From NCBI GenBank assembly GCA_030737835.1, contig CM060849.1, positions 12,915,716 to 12,979,715 on the forward strand: a DNA stretch of 64,000 nt, given 5' to 3'. A program made the position numbers and the translations under genes. This document shows positions 25,301-35,230 of the stretch, one piece after another; the stretch's first letter is position 1, and each line of letters opens with the position of its first letter. The notes beneath the pieces were generated by a model, which was not told the DNA's origin, did no database searches, and was given only the letters and a program-made list of their open reading frames with translations. Source of the DNA: Acorus gramineus. Taxonomy: Eukaryota > Streptophyta > Magnoliopsida > Acorales > Acoraceae.

Positions 25301-28300
25301 AACAGAGTGTTGTCTCTCGTTCTTCTGCTGAGGCAGAATATCGTGCCATGGCCCAAGGCACATGTGAGATCATTTGGTTGCGCTCTCTTTTGACAGAGTT
25401 GGGATTCCCTGTAGCTGGTTCATCTACTTTGTTTTGTGATAACCGATCTGCCATTATGCTTGCCTCAGACTCAGTTCTTCATGAGCGGACCAAACACATT
25501 GAGGTTGACATTCACTTTCTTCGAGAGAAAGTACAGTCAGGCGCCATTGACACAGCATTTGTCTCTTCCAATAAGCAACTTGCTGATATGTTCACCAAGT
25601 CCGTTGGTCCCTCTGTTCTTCGTTCTAGCTTGATCAAGTTGGGCTTGATTGATATCTTCGCTCCAACTTGAGGGGGAGTATTGGATAGGCCTGTTGTTGG
25701 ACCTATTCCCGGAGGCCCGGGGGACCGCCCCCCATGGGCCGTAGGCCCCCCCGGGCTGGAGGGAATAGGTCTATGTGGGGAATCACCGATTGTGGGCGTA
25801 CGGGGGTTCGGGGGCAGCGCTCCCGACTCGAATTTTTGTCATGGTATTTTGGTCTTTTTCTGTTTTAGGGTTTGTACATCTTGTAACTATATAACAGACC
25901 TTTCGACCTCCATTACGTAATATACATTATTCCATTTATTTCTTCTATACATACCTACGAAAAAAATTATTTAATAAAAGTAATTATGCACCCATAAACT
26001 TCAAATATTTTTTTTGATATAATTGTAGTTTTTTTGTGAGCGTTAACCCTGCTCGGGCACCACGGGCCTTGGTTTAGAAAGTGGCTGGGCTGGTTAAATA
26101 AAACAACCAGAGACAAGAAGACACGTTCTTTAACTCCATTGAGATTTTAACATCACTTAGCTTTATGGTCGGCACACTTATGGGCATAAATCCTGCAATA
26201 GCTTATAAGAAAACATTACAATTCTGCGCCACATATGTAGTAGTTTTTCTTATGTAGATCTGTTGTGTAGCATTTATGTTCTCTGCAAATTTTAGTTTGG
26301 ATTCTTCTTTATATGCTGTCTGGGCTCATTTTACAACCAATATGTTTATTTGCAAATATTATTCACAAATATACACAGACAATGAATTCTAATTAATGAT
26401 TGGCCTTCCCGTCAAATTTTTCTTTGTAGGTTTTGGTGCTGTTGCTTATTACCTCAGCCCAGGATCCAGGCTTTGTTCCACGTGCTTTGCATCCTCCAGA
26501 GGAAGAGTTCTCTTATGATCCTTCAGTCACAGGTGATATAGGTGGAAGACGAACACCAAGCCTACAGTTTCCACGCACTAAAGAAGTTATTGTTAATGGT
26601 CTACCTGTCAGGATCAAATACTGTGACACTTGCATGGTATATCGTCCTCCTCGTTGCTCTCATTGCTCAGTCTGCAATAATTGTGTGGAGCGCTTTGATC
26701 ATCATTGCCCGTGGGTTGGACAATGCATTGGACAGGTTCCTCTTCTTCACGCATTAATCATCATTTCCACACTCATGTGAAAGCATTTGCTGATTAATAA
26801 AATTTACATTGTTTTTTAGGTTATCATTTAACATTAAAGAATTTACGGTGAATGTAATTTTTTTAATCTGATGTCGTCCTTAAGTGTATTTCCTTAACCT
26901 TTTAAGTTCATGTGATCCTGATATCAGTGGGTGTTTAACTATTTAATCCAATCTAAAATCCTCTATTTTGTTGCACTCATGAAACTGAACTGTTTGAATG
27001 CACTATTTGATACACTATAGACATAAGCATAAACAATGAATGTTTCACAAAGGATGGGGTTGGACACTATAGACATAAGCATAAACAATGAATGTTTCAC
27101 AAAGGATGGGGTTGGCTATCGAGTGAGTTCTCTGAAATATTGAAATTATTCCAGATTTTAGTAAAATTACTTGACCACTTGTTGACCTGACATCACCTCT
27201 CCCTTGCTTTGTATGTCGAGATTCTTGATATAGGCCTGTTCATAGATAGAGAGGAGCGCACCGTTCTAAGGTGTGATATCAGCCACAATTGTAGAACCAA
27301 TCAACAATAAAAAAAGGATAGCTCGAGCTATTGAATAACTATCCTATGTGGTTTTGATGTGGAGTTTTATTTATTTGTTTATTTACGTTCCTGAATTTTA
27401 TTACCAGATGATCAACTCCCGAAAACAGCGATGGAGATGATGGGCCGAAATCTTGAAAAACTTTAGAATAAAGGGGATAACGATTCTCTCAAAAGGAAAG
27501 CCAAAGGCAAAAAGAACCAAACAAACCATGTGGCTTGAAACACCACCAACAAGAGATTAATTGTTGGCTATGGAAAAACACTGCACAGGCTTAGGGAGGT
27601 AGAAATGTTCCTATAATGTAAGGTTTGATGCCTTGAAGCACCCTAGGATATTATCTTGTGCATTCTCCACATAGGGTTGTTTGCATTCGAAAAGCTTAAC
27701 ATGTTGTGGAGTTCTACTTTTGCAATCTTAATGTTGTTCTCTTTGAGTTTATGAAAATATCTCCACATACATTGATTGGAACAAGGCTACCTCTCCCTAA
27801 AATGTGTAGATTCTATCCAAACTTCTTTGCTGAAAGGGCAATTACATGGTCAATAGTCCACCATTTCATTGCAAACGTTACAATTTACATAGTAATCCAT
27901 ACCCACTTATTTCTCTCACCTTACTGAGAATTCTCCCAAGTGAATACCAACCACATGAAGGCCTGGATCTTCAAAGGGAATCCGACGATTCTGATTAATG
28001 AATTTTCTTTGGATTTTCCTGTTGCATCCATCAAAGTAGAAGGTATGAAATAAGTAAAGCCCAAAGCCAAGATTTTTGTCAGTCTTGCCTTGCTGTGTCA
28101 TTTCATGTTTTATTCAACTTTTATGTGGACAAGGAGGTAAGTGTGTGGGGTATATGGGCACCGGGTAGGGACATCTATGGTGTCTCCCACTATTCTTTCT
28201 TCTCTTTATGTTGCTTGTCTTGCAGTAATATGGTGAATCTTACCTTGTAAAAAAAGTACCTATGATGTAGGACAGAATATGCAGATGGGACCACCAAAAG

Positions 28301-31300
28301 AGGTCCACCAAATAAATTACAAATCAATGGTCACGATCTCAGAATCGCACGAAAATTTACATGGTGAAATATATCGAGGAGATCTTCTGGATTAGTTGTT
28401 ATACAACTAACAATTCTTATTTTTTAAAATTAATTCATTTAGGCCTTTAAATTAGCAATTTTACTATTTTTAGTAAGTTTTAGATTTGTGATATCTCAAT
28501 CATAACAGATCGGAATTGATTTCTATCAATTCCTATGATCATTGAGGATCTCATAGAATCAGAAAAATTAGTTTTCGAATTTTACTATTTTTAGTAATTT
28601 TTTAATTTTATGTTATTAGTATAAATAGCAGACTTGTAATCTAGGGTTGACAGTTTTTTATCAATAATATTTCAAATTTCCTCTATTTTGGGGCTTTCTT
28701 CCTTGTGGATTCAAGGATTCCTTGTGGATTCAAGGAGCTTATGAGATCTCAACGCTGGTTGGATTTTTTTATCAGTTTTACGCTGCGTTAACCTTCTTTT
28801 TCATTTTATACAGAAAAAGTACCTTCTTAAATGCCTAGTTCAGTATTATGATATTTGTCGTTATCATGAGTCTGTAAATGCTTACTACCGAACCTGTAGC
28901 CAACCATTTAGTGTTTTTCTCATTTATTCTTTTTTTTTTTTTGGATCCAAAACTTTTGTGTGTGTGTGTGTGTGTGTGTTTTGCTTTAAAGAAACAGTTT
29001 CATAAAATACAAAGTTCAGAAATAAGCGTGTCGAATTATACCCACCAAAAAAGAAGTTCAGAAATAAGAACAAAAATAATAATAATAAAAAATATGGAGA
29101 TAGCTATAAGAAATATCAAAATTGTAATTTCTCTTTCCTGGAACCAAGGAATTTAAATTTATTCCAAATTAACAGAAATATCCTATTGCACTTGCAATTT
29201 CAAATGGATTCTCTTCCGTGGGATTTCTAGGAGTGTTTGCATGCTGGGTTGTTCATCTCTCTGCTCTTTATACTTTATGGCTTCATGCAACTAAGGTCTT
29301 GGGAGCATTAGACGTTCAAATTTCATGAGCAATGCATATAACTGTTGAGATATGTATATTACTTTGAATAAAGGAGTTGAGTGGTGCAATATGTATCCAG
29401 AATTACTGGGGCCTTAATTTTCTGTGGTAAGTGGTTTATCATAATTGTAGGAACTGCAGATTTACAAGTCATACCAGTAGACAAAATTGATATGAAAAAA
29501 ATGGACCTGATAGAAATGATCAAGAATATTAAGTGGCGAATCTGGATGATTAAGAAGATGAAAGAATATTATCCTAACTTAATTAGTAAATCTTCAGTAT
29601 TTCTTAATTAAATCAAAATCAATCATTTTTATTTCAGAATTTTATTTCAGCAACTTAAAAGAGAACTAAAGCAGCAATCTTTACCTGTCTATAGTTTTAT
29701 ATAGGAAAAAATCATTTCATATATGTTTTAAGGCTTCCAAGAAATATTGATATTTTCTACATTCAGATGCAGTTGTGGCTGCAATCCACAAAAATAGAAA
29801 TATTCACTCGAGATTCCAAACACTTGTTATAACACCATGCAGGGGAAATTTAGAACAGTCCTCAGTAGATTTATGACCATGTGAATTGGTGCTTTACTCC
29901 TATGAGTGCGAAATGTCTCTGCTTTCTTTATTTAGATTAATTTAGCAAAACTGACAATTTGTTAAATGAAGTCTACCAAAACTATTGATGAGTGGAAGAA
30001 AGATCATAAGAGCCACTTAGTTTTTACACACATTTGCACACCATTGTATTTTATTAAATAGCTCGCTCCCCATACATATATTCTTAAATAACTCACTCCC
30101 CATAGATATCATAATTATCTACGCACATTAGTAAAACTAAAAAGTTCGTATTCCTTCTTGCTTAGAGCAATGGTAAAGTTCTCAGGCTAACGGGATAAGG
30201 TTCTGGGTTCGAGTCTTGATAGCAATCTCTGTGTGCAAATTGTGTCAAAGATTAGAATCGTATCCAATCTCTCCTTCCCAACTCCCTGTTATACATGGGA
30301 TTGCTTCGAGTGAGTCTATTGTATTTTTTATGAGTGTGGGTATTTAAACTTATGAGTTGTAGATTCTAGCTTTTAGCTTAAAATAAGTTGTTGTGACATG
30401 TTTATTTAAATTTCTTGGAGATTATTTAAGCTAAGTAACTTTAAAAAGTCGCAGCATGAAAGTTTGGTCAAGGGTAATTATTTTGTATTATAGCTTATGC
30501 ATAACTTTATAAGATTTTTGTCTTGGACACAAATACCCTTAACCTACATCAGAAATAACAATCGTGCTTTTTTTGTATAATTTTTCACTTCCAAAGCTTA
30601 AAAGGACAGTTTTGACAATCACACAATAAAAAGTTGTTTTACTGCTTATTCTAACAAAATCCACTACTACGTATTTGTTGTTCATAGTCCATAAATCAAA
30701 GCTACAACAAACATGACCCATATTCTTTTAATTATGTTTTCCCTTTGAATTCTGAGTTGTCTATTGCATGTGTTGCATCACATTCTGTTATTATTTTGAC
30801 AATTTATTCATTTTGTTCAGTTGAGTAAATTTATTTTATTAAAATTGTGTCTTGTGTGTTTCGACTAATAAAAAGTCTCTATGTGCAGCGCAATTACCGT
30901 TACTTCTTCATGTTTGTCTCCTCCTTAGCACTTCTTTGCATATATGTGTTTGCCATGTCAGCACTCTACATTAAATTTCTGATGGACGGAGATTATCCCA
31001 CGGTTTGGAAAGCGATGAAACATTCACCTCCATCAGTGATACTCATGATCTATTGCTTCATTTGTCTGTGGTTTGTTGGAGGTCTCACATGCTTTCACTT
31101 GTACCTCATAGGCACCAACCAGGTCTGTTCTTTCCCAGTCTAATTGGACTTTGTTTTTAGACCATATCGCATGATATTTGAGTTTCAGGCCTTTTAATGC
31201 AAGGTTTATAGCATCTCATATTGGTACCACATCTATAACGCAAGGATTAAAAGAGTGATACCATCATACGAATTGGTATGCATATGTTTGACCTCTGCAT

Positions 31301-32502
31301 ATTGAGATGTGTTTGTAAACCTAAATGTGTTAGGCATACCAAGCCACCTATAGTATCTAGTTTTACTCTAATTGATAGGATAAAATTTTGACGAGGAAAA
31401 AAAAAATTTAAACAAAAGAAACTCTTACCTACCAAAAAGATTATAGGAATCCTTAATGTCATATGATGGAGTTTGATTCAATTTGGAAGCTTAAAATTTT
31501 AATTGATGAAACCTAAGCTTCTTTTCATTTTCTTCGTATATGTTTTATATATGTTTGTTTCATTTGTTTTTTCAGAATTGCCCCTTGTGTGTTTGCATAT
31601 ATTGATTTTATTTTTTCATGCCTCACACTCCTCTCCGTTAATATGGAAAATCAAAGAAATCACTTTTTTCCGTCCAAATCACCTTGCATGCCTTCTACTT
31701 CATCATTGCTATTTTAATAAAGGGCACGATACACTCAGTCCTTTTTGTAGTCTCTTTTGTAGATGCCACATCACTAACCAACGGAGTATATACTCCATTA
31801 TGTGATATGTCTATATATACTCTATTATGAAAAACGGAAAAAGATATGCATTTAATCCATTTGAATATGTATTTCATTTTTTTAATAGAAGAATGTACTT
31901 TATTAACCAATTATATACATAAAAACAATTGTGACTGTGTGTAACATTTCCCCTTAATACACACATTCCACTCGTGCATTCTTGTACCATTGCCTCAGAC
32001 GACATACGAGAACTTCCGATATAGAGCAGACAACAGGCCGAACGTCTACGACCGAGGCTGCCTTGCCAACTTCCTCGAAGTGTGCTGCACGAAAATCAAG
32101 CCTTCGAGAAATAAGTTTCGTGCCCACGTCCAAGAGGAATCTTTCACCAGACCACAGGCACCACCGCGCCTTCACCACGATCCGATCGAGGAGGATGACT
32201 TTGGCGGAGACCGGCGCGCGAAAGTCGAGGATGACGATCTTGAGATTGGGGACGACCTCTTGAAGATCTCGATGAGGCGCGACTACGAGGGCTTTGATGA
32301 GGAGACACAACGGGGGCATAGCAGTAACAGCTTGCAAACTGTTGTCACTTTGGAGGAGGACACTGGTTTGAGCGCATCAGTGCCTCAATTTCCCGAGAAT
32401 GGATCGGATGGCCAAAACATGAGCCGAGGGAGGAGGGGTGGAAGCTGGGAGATCTCGCCATTGGAGGGCGGGGTATCGATGCACAATGAATCACACAATT
32501 AG
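16371..32502 (+). CDS. DHHC-type protein S-acyltransferase (palmitoyltransferase), 5 exons
   Basis: The enzyme transfers palmitate from acyl-CoA to protein cysteines (EC 2.3.1.225) at endomembranes or plasma membrane. Exons: 16371-16409, 19986-20171, 26430-26735, 30889-31122 and 31999-32502. All borders are GT-AG in phase 0, giving 422 aa. The start [13 protein letters not shown] fits the usual plant N-terminus. Four membrane segments are seen at about residues 32-50, 61-85, 183-206 and 220-250. DPG occurs at 87-89. The Cys-rich domain [19 protein letters not shown] leads to the catalytic DHHC at 165-168 (nucleophile Cys168). TTYEN starts at 256. The tail is acidic ([13 protein letters not shown]) and ends near GSWEISP. 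The words match, from memory, the Arabidopsis clade that includes PAT08. The introns are large (3.6, 6.3, 4.2 and 0.9 kb) and filled with repeats; intron 2 carries a full-length copia element in sense orientation. No exon is damaged. Confidence 0.93.
17283..17330 (+). repeat. Stray copy of the foldback-arm terminus
   Basis: The words AGTCACAAATTCG and GGTGATAATTTGG here resemble the outer ends of the foldback at 17905-18480 (GGTCACAAATTAG, CATAGTCACAAATAC). It may be a nested or older copy of the same family. Confidence 0.35.
17791..17808 (+). repeat. Poly(G) tract in intron 1
   Basis: About 18 consecutive G residues on the transcribed-sense strand, followed ~370 bases later by a second G run (18179-18189) inside the foldback loop. 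Such tracts can form G-quadruplexes and are prone to length errors in sequencing. Confidence 0.85.
17905..18480. mobile_element. Foldback element in acyltransferase intron 1, ~250-bp arms
   Basis: The left arm (17905-18166) and right arm (18231-18480) are reverse complements at clearly high identity, around a ~65-base G-rich loop. Paired words include GGAATGCATTTGTTTAG with CTAAACAAATGCATTCC, CACATTTTCACCGT with ACGGTGAAAATGTG, and TGTGTGTTTGCTGCGG with CCGTAGCAAACACACA. The element lies in a transcribed intron, so the pre-mRNA could fold into a long imperfect hairpin. It codes for nothing. Confidence 0.8.
20945..20981 (+). repeat. tRNA-like B-box fragment beside the copia insertion
   Basis: The word GGTTCGAGTCC is an exact Pol III B-box. 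It lies in CATAGGTTCGAGTCCCAA immediately upstream of the 5' LTR. No A-box or full cloverleaf is seen, so this is at most a SINE remnant, not a tRNA gene. Confidence 0.4.
20996..21233 (+). repeat. 5' LTR of the copia element (~238 bp)
   Basis: It begins TATTGGATAGGCC and ends ATATTTCTTCT, directly before the primer site. The middle contains GC-rich, partly palindromic DNA (GGCCCGGGGG...CGCCCCCC). Its counterpart is 25679-25946. Confidence 0.85.
21234..21247 (+). other. Primer-binding site of the copia element
   Basis: TGATATCAGAGCCA matches the usual plant copia primer site TGGTATCAGAGC (complement of initiator tRNA-Met 3' end) with one change, directly downstream of the 5' LTR. Confidence 0.8.
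21349..21785 (+). pseudogene. Copia gag N-terminal part, frameshifted
   Basis: The frame opens [10 protein letters not shown] and continues with copia Gag features ([37 protein letters not shown]). It leaves frame near 21745-21765, where the reading continues in the frame of the following pol ORF ([15 protein letters not shown]). The family usually has a further ~15-20 residues between the QAR and WEEL positions, so a small deletion with frameshift is the likely lesion. The break is described only and not repaired here. Confidence 0.75.
21750..25671 (+). CDS. Copia Gag C-terminus plus Pol polyprotein
   Basis: One uninterrupted frame to the TGA at 25669-25671. Its upstream in-frame ATG at 21703 is probably not a real start, since the part before ~21750 is out of frame with gag. 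In order: rest of Gag with an RG-rich stretch and a CX2CX4HX4C zinc knuckle ([14 protein letters not shown], ~22120); protease [13 protein letters not shown] (~22456); integrase with HX3H...CX2C zinc module ([10 protein letters not shown]...CAVC, ~22867-22970) and DDE core ([36 protein letters not shown]); reverse transcriptase ([33 protein letters not shown], catalytic VYVDDI ~24716); RNase H ([21 protein letters not shown]). The integrase-before-RT order defines copia. No stop interrupts pol, suggesting a fairly young copy. Confidence 0.9.
25670..25678 (+). other. Polypurine tract of the copia element
   Basis: GAGGGGGAG immediately precedes the 3' LTR and overlaps the pol stop codon, the usual plus-strand primer position. 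Confidence 0.8.
25679..25946 (+). repeat. 3' LTR of the copia element (~268 bp)
   Basis: It begins TATTGGATAGGCC and ends TTATTTCTTCT. It is about 30 bases longer than the 5' LTR because of extra GC-rich sequence (GGGCCGTAGGCCC region, about 25735-25770) in the middle of the LTR. Confidence 0.85.
27012..27115 (+). repeat. Exact 52-bp tandem duplication in intron 3
   Basis: 27012-27063 and 27064-27115 are identical 52-base units beginning ACACTATAGACATAAGC and ending GGATGGGGTTGG. Identity implies a recent duplication or an assembly artefact. It is intronic, so no coding effect is expected. Confidence 0.95.
27440..28110 (-). pseudogene. Antisense LINE-type remnant (zf-RVT-like) in intron 3
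   Basis: Read on the minus strand, around 27900-27820 there is a decayed zinc-finger motif of the plant L1 C-terminus (CNVCNEMVD, then C.CPFSKEVW with stops and shifts between). Upstream on the same strand is a 61-codon frame of similar style. No intact reading frame remains and element ends are not identifiable. The remnant is antisense to the host gene. Confidence 0.4.
28370..28790 (+). repeat. Possible solo LTR or LTR fragment in intron 3
   Basis: The stretch has LTR-like order: GTATAAATAG TATA-type motif (~28619), TCAATAATATTTC, then a doubled TTCCTTGTGGATTCAAGG 18-mer (28699-28734), which resembles U5 regions of plant copia LTRs. Exact boundaries and a target duplication could not be set. 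Confidence 0.35.
28961..28978. repeat. (GT)n microsatellite in intron 3
   Basis: A GT dinucleotide run of about 9 units following a T-rich stretch. Confidence 0.85.
30159..30330 (+). mobile_element. tRNA-derived SINE-like unit in intron 3
   Basis: An A-box-like TTAGAGCAATGGTAAAG is followed ~30 bases later by a B-box GGGTTCGAGTCTT, the spacing expected of a tRNA-related Pol III promoter. A ~110-base unrelated tail ends in a T-rich stretch. This is the layout of Au-like plant SINEs. No cloverleaf or anticodon stem is convincing, so it is not called a tRNA gene. Confidence 0.6.
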
Positions 32503-33860
32503 GGTTGTTGAGGGGTTACTTCTTTTTCTTTAATTTCACCTCCATTAGATTGTTAATCTGTGCAGAAGTTTGGTAGTGGATGCTTCAGGTTGTGGTTATA
32601 TCATTCTTTTTGTAAAGTTTAGTTTCTGTGTAATGTTTAAGCTTTCCTCTGCATTTTGGAAGTTGGTGGTTTTTTTGTGGATGGTGTTATCCAAAGAAAA
32701 CAATTTTTTTTTGTTGGTGTTTTGCACAATCTTTTATATATAGTTTTGCGAGCAGTTTTATTTTGTCAAACGAGATATGTTGGATTTTTGGTTTGGGTCA
32801 TGTATGATTCTTATAGTACATGTTATGTTTTATTTTTTATAGGGAAATATATGTTTTTATTACATAAAGCATATACTTCCCCAATAAAATTGAAGAACAT
32901 GGAAACTATAAAAAGATTATCCCTAATGATGATTAATTACAAAATTGTATGTAACATTGTTCTTTACTTTGGGGATTTCAAGCTTTGAAAGTATGGAAGT
33001 GGCTATTTTGGTGCATTAATAGATCTGAGGTTTTAATTTTTATGGTTCTGGATAATTTTTGCAGTTCTTCTATGCTTGTAAGGCTGTAAGCTCCCATGGG
33101 GTGAAACATACCTTTATTTGGGATCCATTAATACTCTAGACCTCTGGTACATAAAAATATGACAATTTTTGTTTGGTTGCATGTTTTTATTCTATTATTA
33201 TGTTATTATTATTATTATTATTGTCTTTAACCCTGTTTGTGGTGATGAAAAACAGAAAGAACAAACTCTGATGATGACGATGAAATATTAAAAAAGAGTA
33301 TTTTTTATCAGAATAAAATTTGATAGTTATATTTGCATGAATTAAAATAAATTATAATGGTCATTGCAGAGGGTGTTTAGAATTATTTATTGATTTCTTA
33401 CAGAAAAGTCAATGAATAATGATACACAAAAAAAAAATATAGATTGCAATGATGATAGAATAAAAAAAATATGTATAACAAAACAGAAATCACAATGATA
33501 ATAGTTATTCATTTCATAATATCAATATATCCAAAAAAATGCTTTTTTAAAAAAAATTGTATAAGGTATGAATTTTCAACTCATACTATTATGATTTATA
33601 ATAACTTATTTAAGCATAAAAATCGGAATCCTTGCTCTAAAATGGAGATAAAATAGAAATGTTGCACAATATTCAGCTGTGCAGTATTCATTTTTTTAAA
33701 TACTCATCTATTAAAAATTAAAATACATATTATTATAAAAAAATAAAATATACAAATGAATTACACTCCTATATATTCATATATATACACATGCAGCTAG
33801 AACTAGAAGACCATTTCAGAGAGTGCACTCAGTAGGCTCACATCCCTGGAAGTGGAAAGT
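32503..33860. other. 3' flank of acyltransferase and intergenic DNA
   Basis: It begins with the acyltransferase 3' UTR. The remainder is AT-rich, includes an (ATT)n run near 33197-33221, and TATTATTATAAAA-type words near 33730. No further gene is supported. Confidence 0.4.
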
Positions 33861-33970
33861 GAATGGACGGATCGGACGGCCCAGATTGAATTCCGCGCAA
33901 AAGGGCCGTTCAGCGTGCGCTGCAAGCCTGTGCGCGCGGATTCCGGATTTAATTCCATCACGTGGTGCCG
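33860..33970. other. GC-rich island of unknown nature
   Basis: About 110 bases of much higher GC than their surroundings, containing CGGATCGGACGGCCCAG, CCGCGC, GTGCGCTGC and TGCGCGCGG words. No TIRs were found and the ~60-codon frames across it have no domain. It could be a gene-promoter relic or part of a transposon. Confidence 0.35.
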
Positions 33971-34172
33971 CTCTAACTTTTCATTTGGATTTTCGGAAAT
34001 ACCCCCTGAAAAATATTATATCTCAAATTGCACATAGTGAAAAAAAAAACCTTGTCTAATATAGAATATGGTCTTTTAACCTTAATTTGGGTTGGAAATA
34101 ATTCAATCGAGTATTTATCATGTTTTGTATTCTAATCTCTATTTGGATACTGGGTGTAGAGAATAATTTCTA

Positions 34173-34928
34173 GACCCCGTTTGATTTAAGAAATATGATA
34201 GAGACAAATTAGATGATTTTCTGTTTGATTATTAATCCATTATCGATTTGATTAATTAAATAAATTTTTTTTGTGAAATAAACCATACTTGTTTCTTGTT
34301 GGTATGATTATCAAAGTTTATTTTTATTTATTAAAATATGCCTAGTACAATTTAGAGTTTGATCCTACAATAATAAAAAAAGAATATGCTATCATCTCAA
34401 AAAAAAATTTCGTAGTATTGTCATTTTTAGTTTGTTTGTGAAGATCAAATTGATTATTTTTTATTATTAAATCAATTTTTTAGAACTTAATTATATTAAA
34501 AAAATATTATTATTGCCTTATCCACCATCTTTTCTCCCAAACAAACAATCATTGTTTGGGTAATATAATAGAGTGGAATAGAGGAGAATAAAAAGCAAAC
34601 CTTTGAAAATAATTAATTAAAAGGTAAAAATAACCTAACAAAAAAAAGTGAAAAAATGATAAAGATTTAATTAAAATGATAAAATCGTATTTTTATCTCA
34701 TCTTAATAGAAAAATAAATTGTAGGGGTGTAATTGTATATTTTTGAATTATAAGAGGTGTTTATACGGGTTTAGAAAACTTGAGGGTCCAAACTCATTTT
34801 AACCCCGTGAAAAAAAAAAAAAAAAACATAACAAAAAGTGACATTTTTTTCCAGATGAGAGAGTAGAGGATTATCCTCACACCCAATCTATACTCTCCAC
34901 CCACTTCTCTCCCAAATCAAACGGCCCT
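34173..34928. mobile_element. TIR element or nested MITEs upstream of RNR1
   Basis: The ends ACCCCGTTTGATTT and AAATCAAACGGCCCT are inverted repeats. Internally at about 34530-34560 CTCCCAAACAAACAATCATTGTTTGGG forms another junction-like palindrome, so two elements may be nested or abutting. No clear target duplication is seen. Confidence 0.45.
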
Positions 34929-35004
34929 TCATCCACCATCAGTCCATCATCCACCAACGCAAATAACGGAGCGTGAACAATATCAACCCTCCATCCAAAA
35001 ACAC

Positions 35005-35014
35005 TGGCGCGAAA
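35005..35014 (-). promoter_or_regulatory. E2F-binding site in the RNR1 promoter
   Basis: TGGCGCGAAA is the reverse complement of TTTCGCGCCA, a full match to the plant E2F consensus TTTSSCGC. It lies 217 bases upstream of the RNR1 ATG. Plant RNR genes are known E2F targets induced at G1/S, so the position and gene agree. Confidence 0.7.
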
Positions 35015-35100
35015 CACACACAAAAAAAACCGCTCGTCGTTTTTCTTTTCAAAAAAAAAAAAAACTCATAAAAAGAGAGGGAAAACCAATTGAAAATTCA

Positions 35101-35109
35101 AAACCCTAA
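35101..35109 (+). promoter_or_regulatory. Telo-box in the RNR1 leader/promoter
   Basis: AAACCCTAA, the telo-box of plant genes active in cycling cells, sits ~120 bases before the ATG, just ahead of a CT microsatellite in the presumed 5' UTR. Confidence 0.5.
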
Positions 35110-35230
35110 AAAGATCTCTCTCTCTCTCTCTCTTTCTCTATTTAAATCCACACGACACAATCCCCTCTGTGTCTCCTCTCTGATTCGATCTCCACCACCT
35201 GTTCGTCGAAATCACGCAATCAAGGCCAAG

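Larger units (their letters stand above)
20996..25946 (+). mobile_element. Ty1/copia LTR retrotransposon in acyltransferase intron 2
   Basis: A ~4.95-kb element in the same orientation as the host gene. It has a 5' LTR (20996-21233), a primer-binding site (21234-21247), a gag-like frame, a long pol frame with protease, integrase, reverse transcriptase and RNase H in copia order, a polypurine tract (25670-25678) and a 3' LTR (25679-25946). The LTRs are alike at both ends but differ by a ~30-base GC-rich indel and point changes. I could not find a convincing target-site duplication. Gag is broken, so the copy is probably not autonomous, while pol is open throughout. Confidence 0.95.

Noticed and set aside
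20991..25951. 5-bp target-site duplication for the copia element
   Set aside because: GGAGT on the left does not match ATACA on the right under the LTR borders used.
35090..35230. Longer N-terminus for RNR1 from the in-frame ATG at 35090
   Set aside because: It would translate the CT-repeat leader as poly Ser-Leu; the family begins MYVVKRDGR, matching the ATG at 35231.
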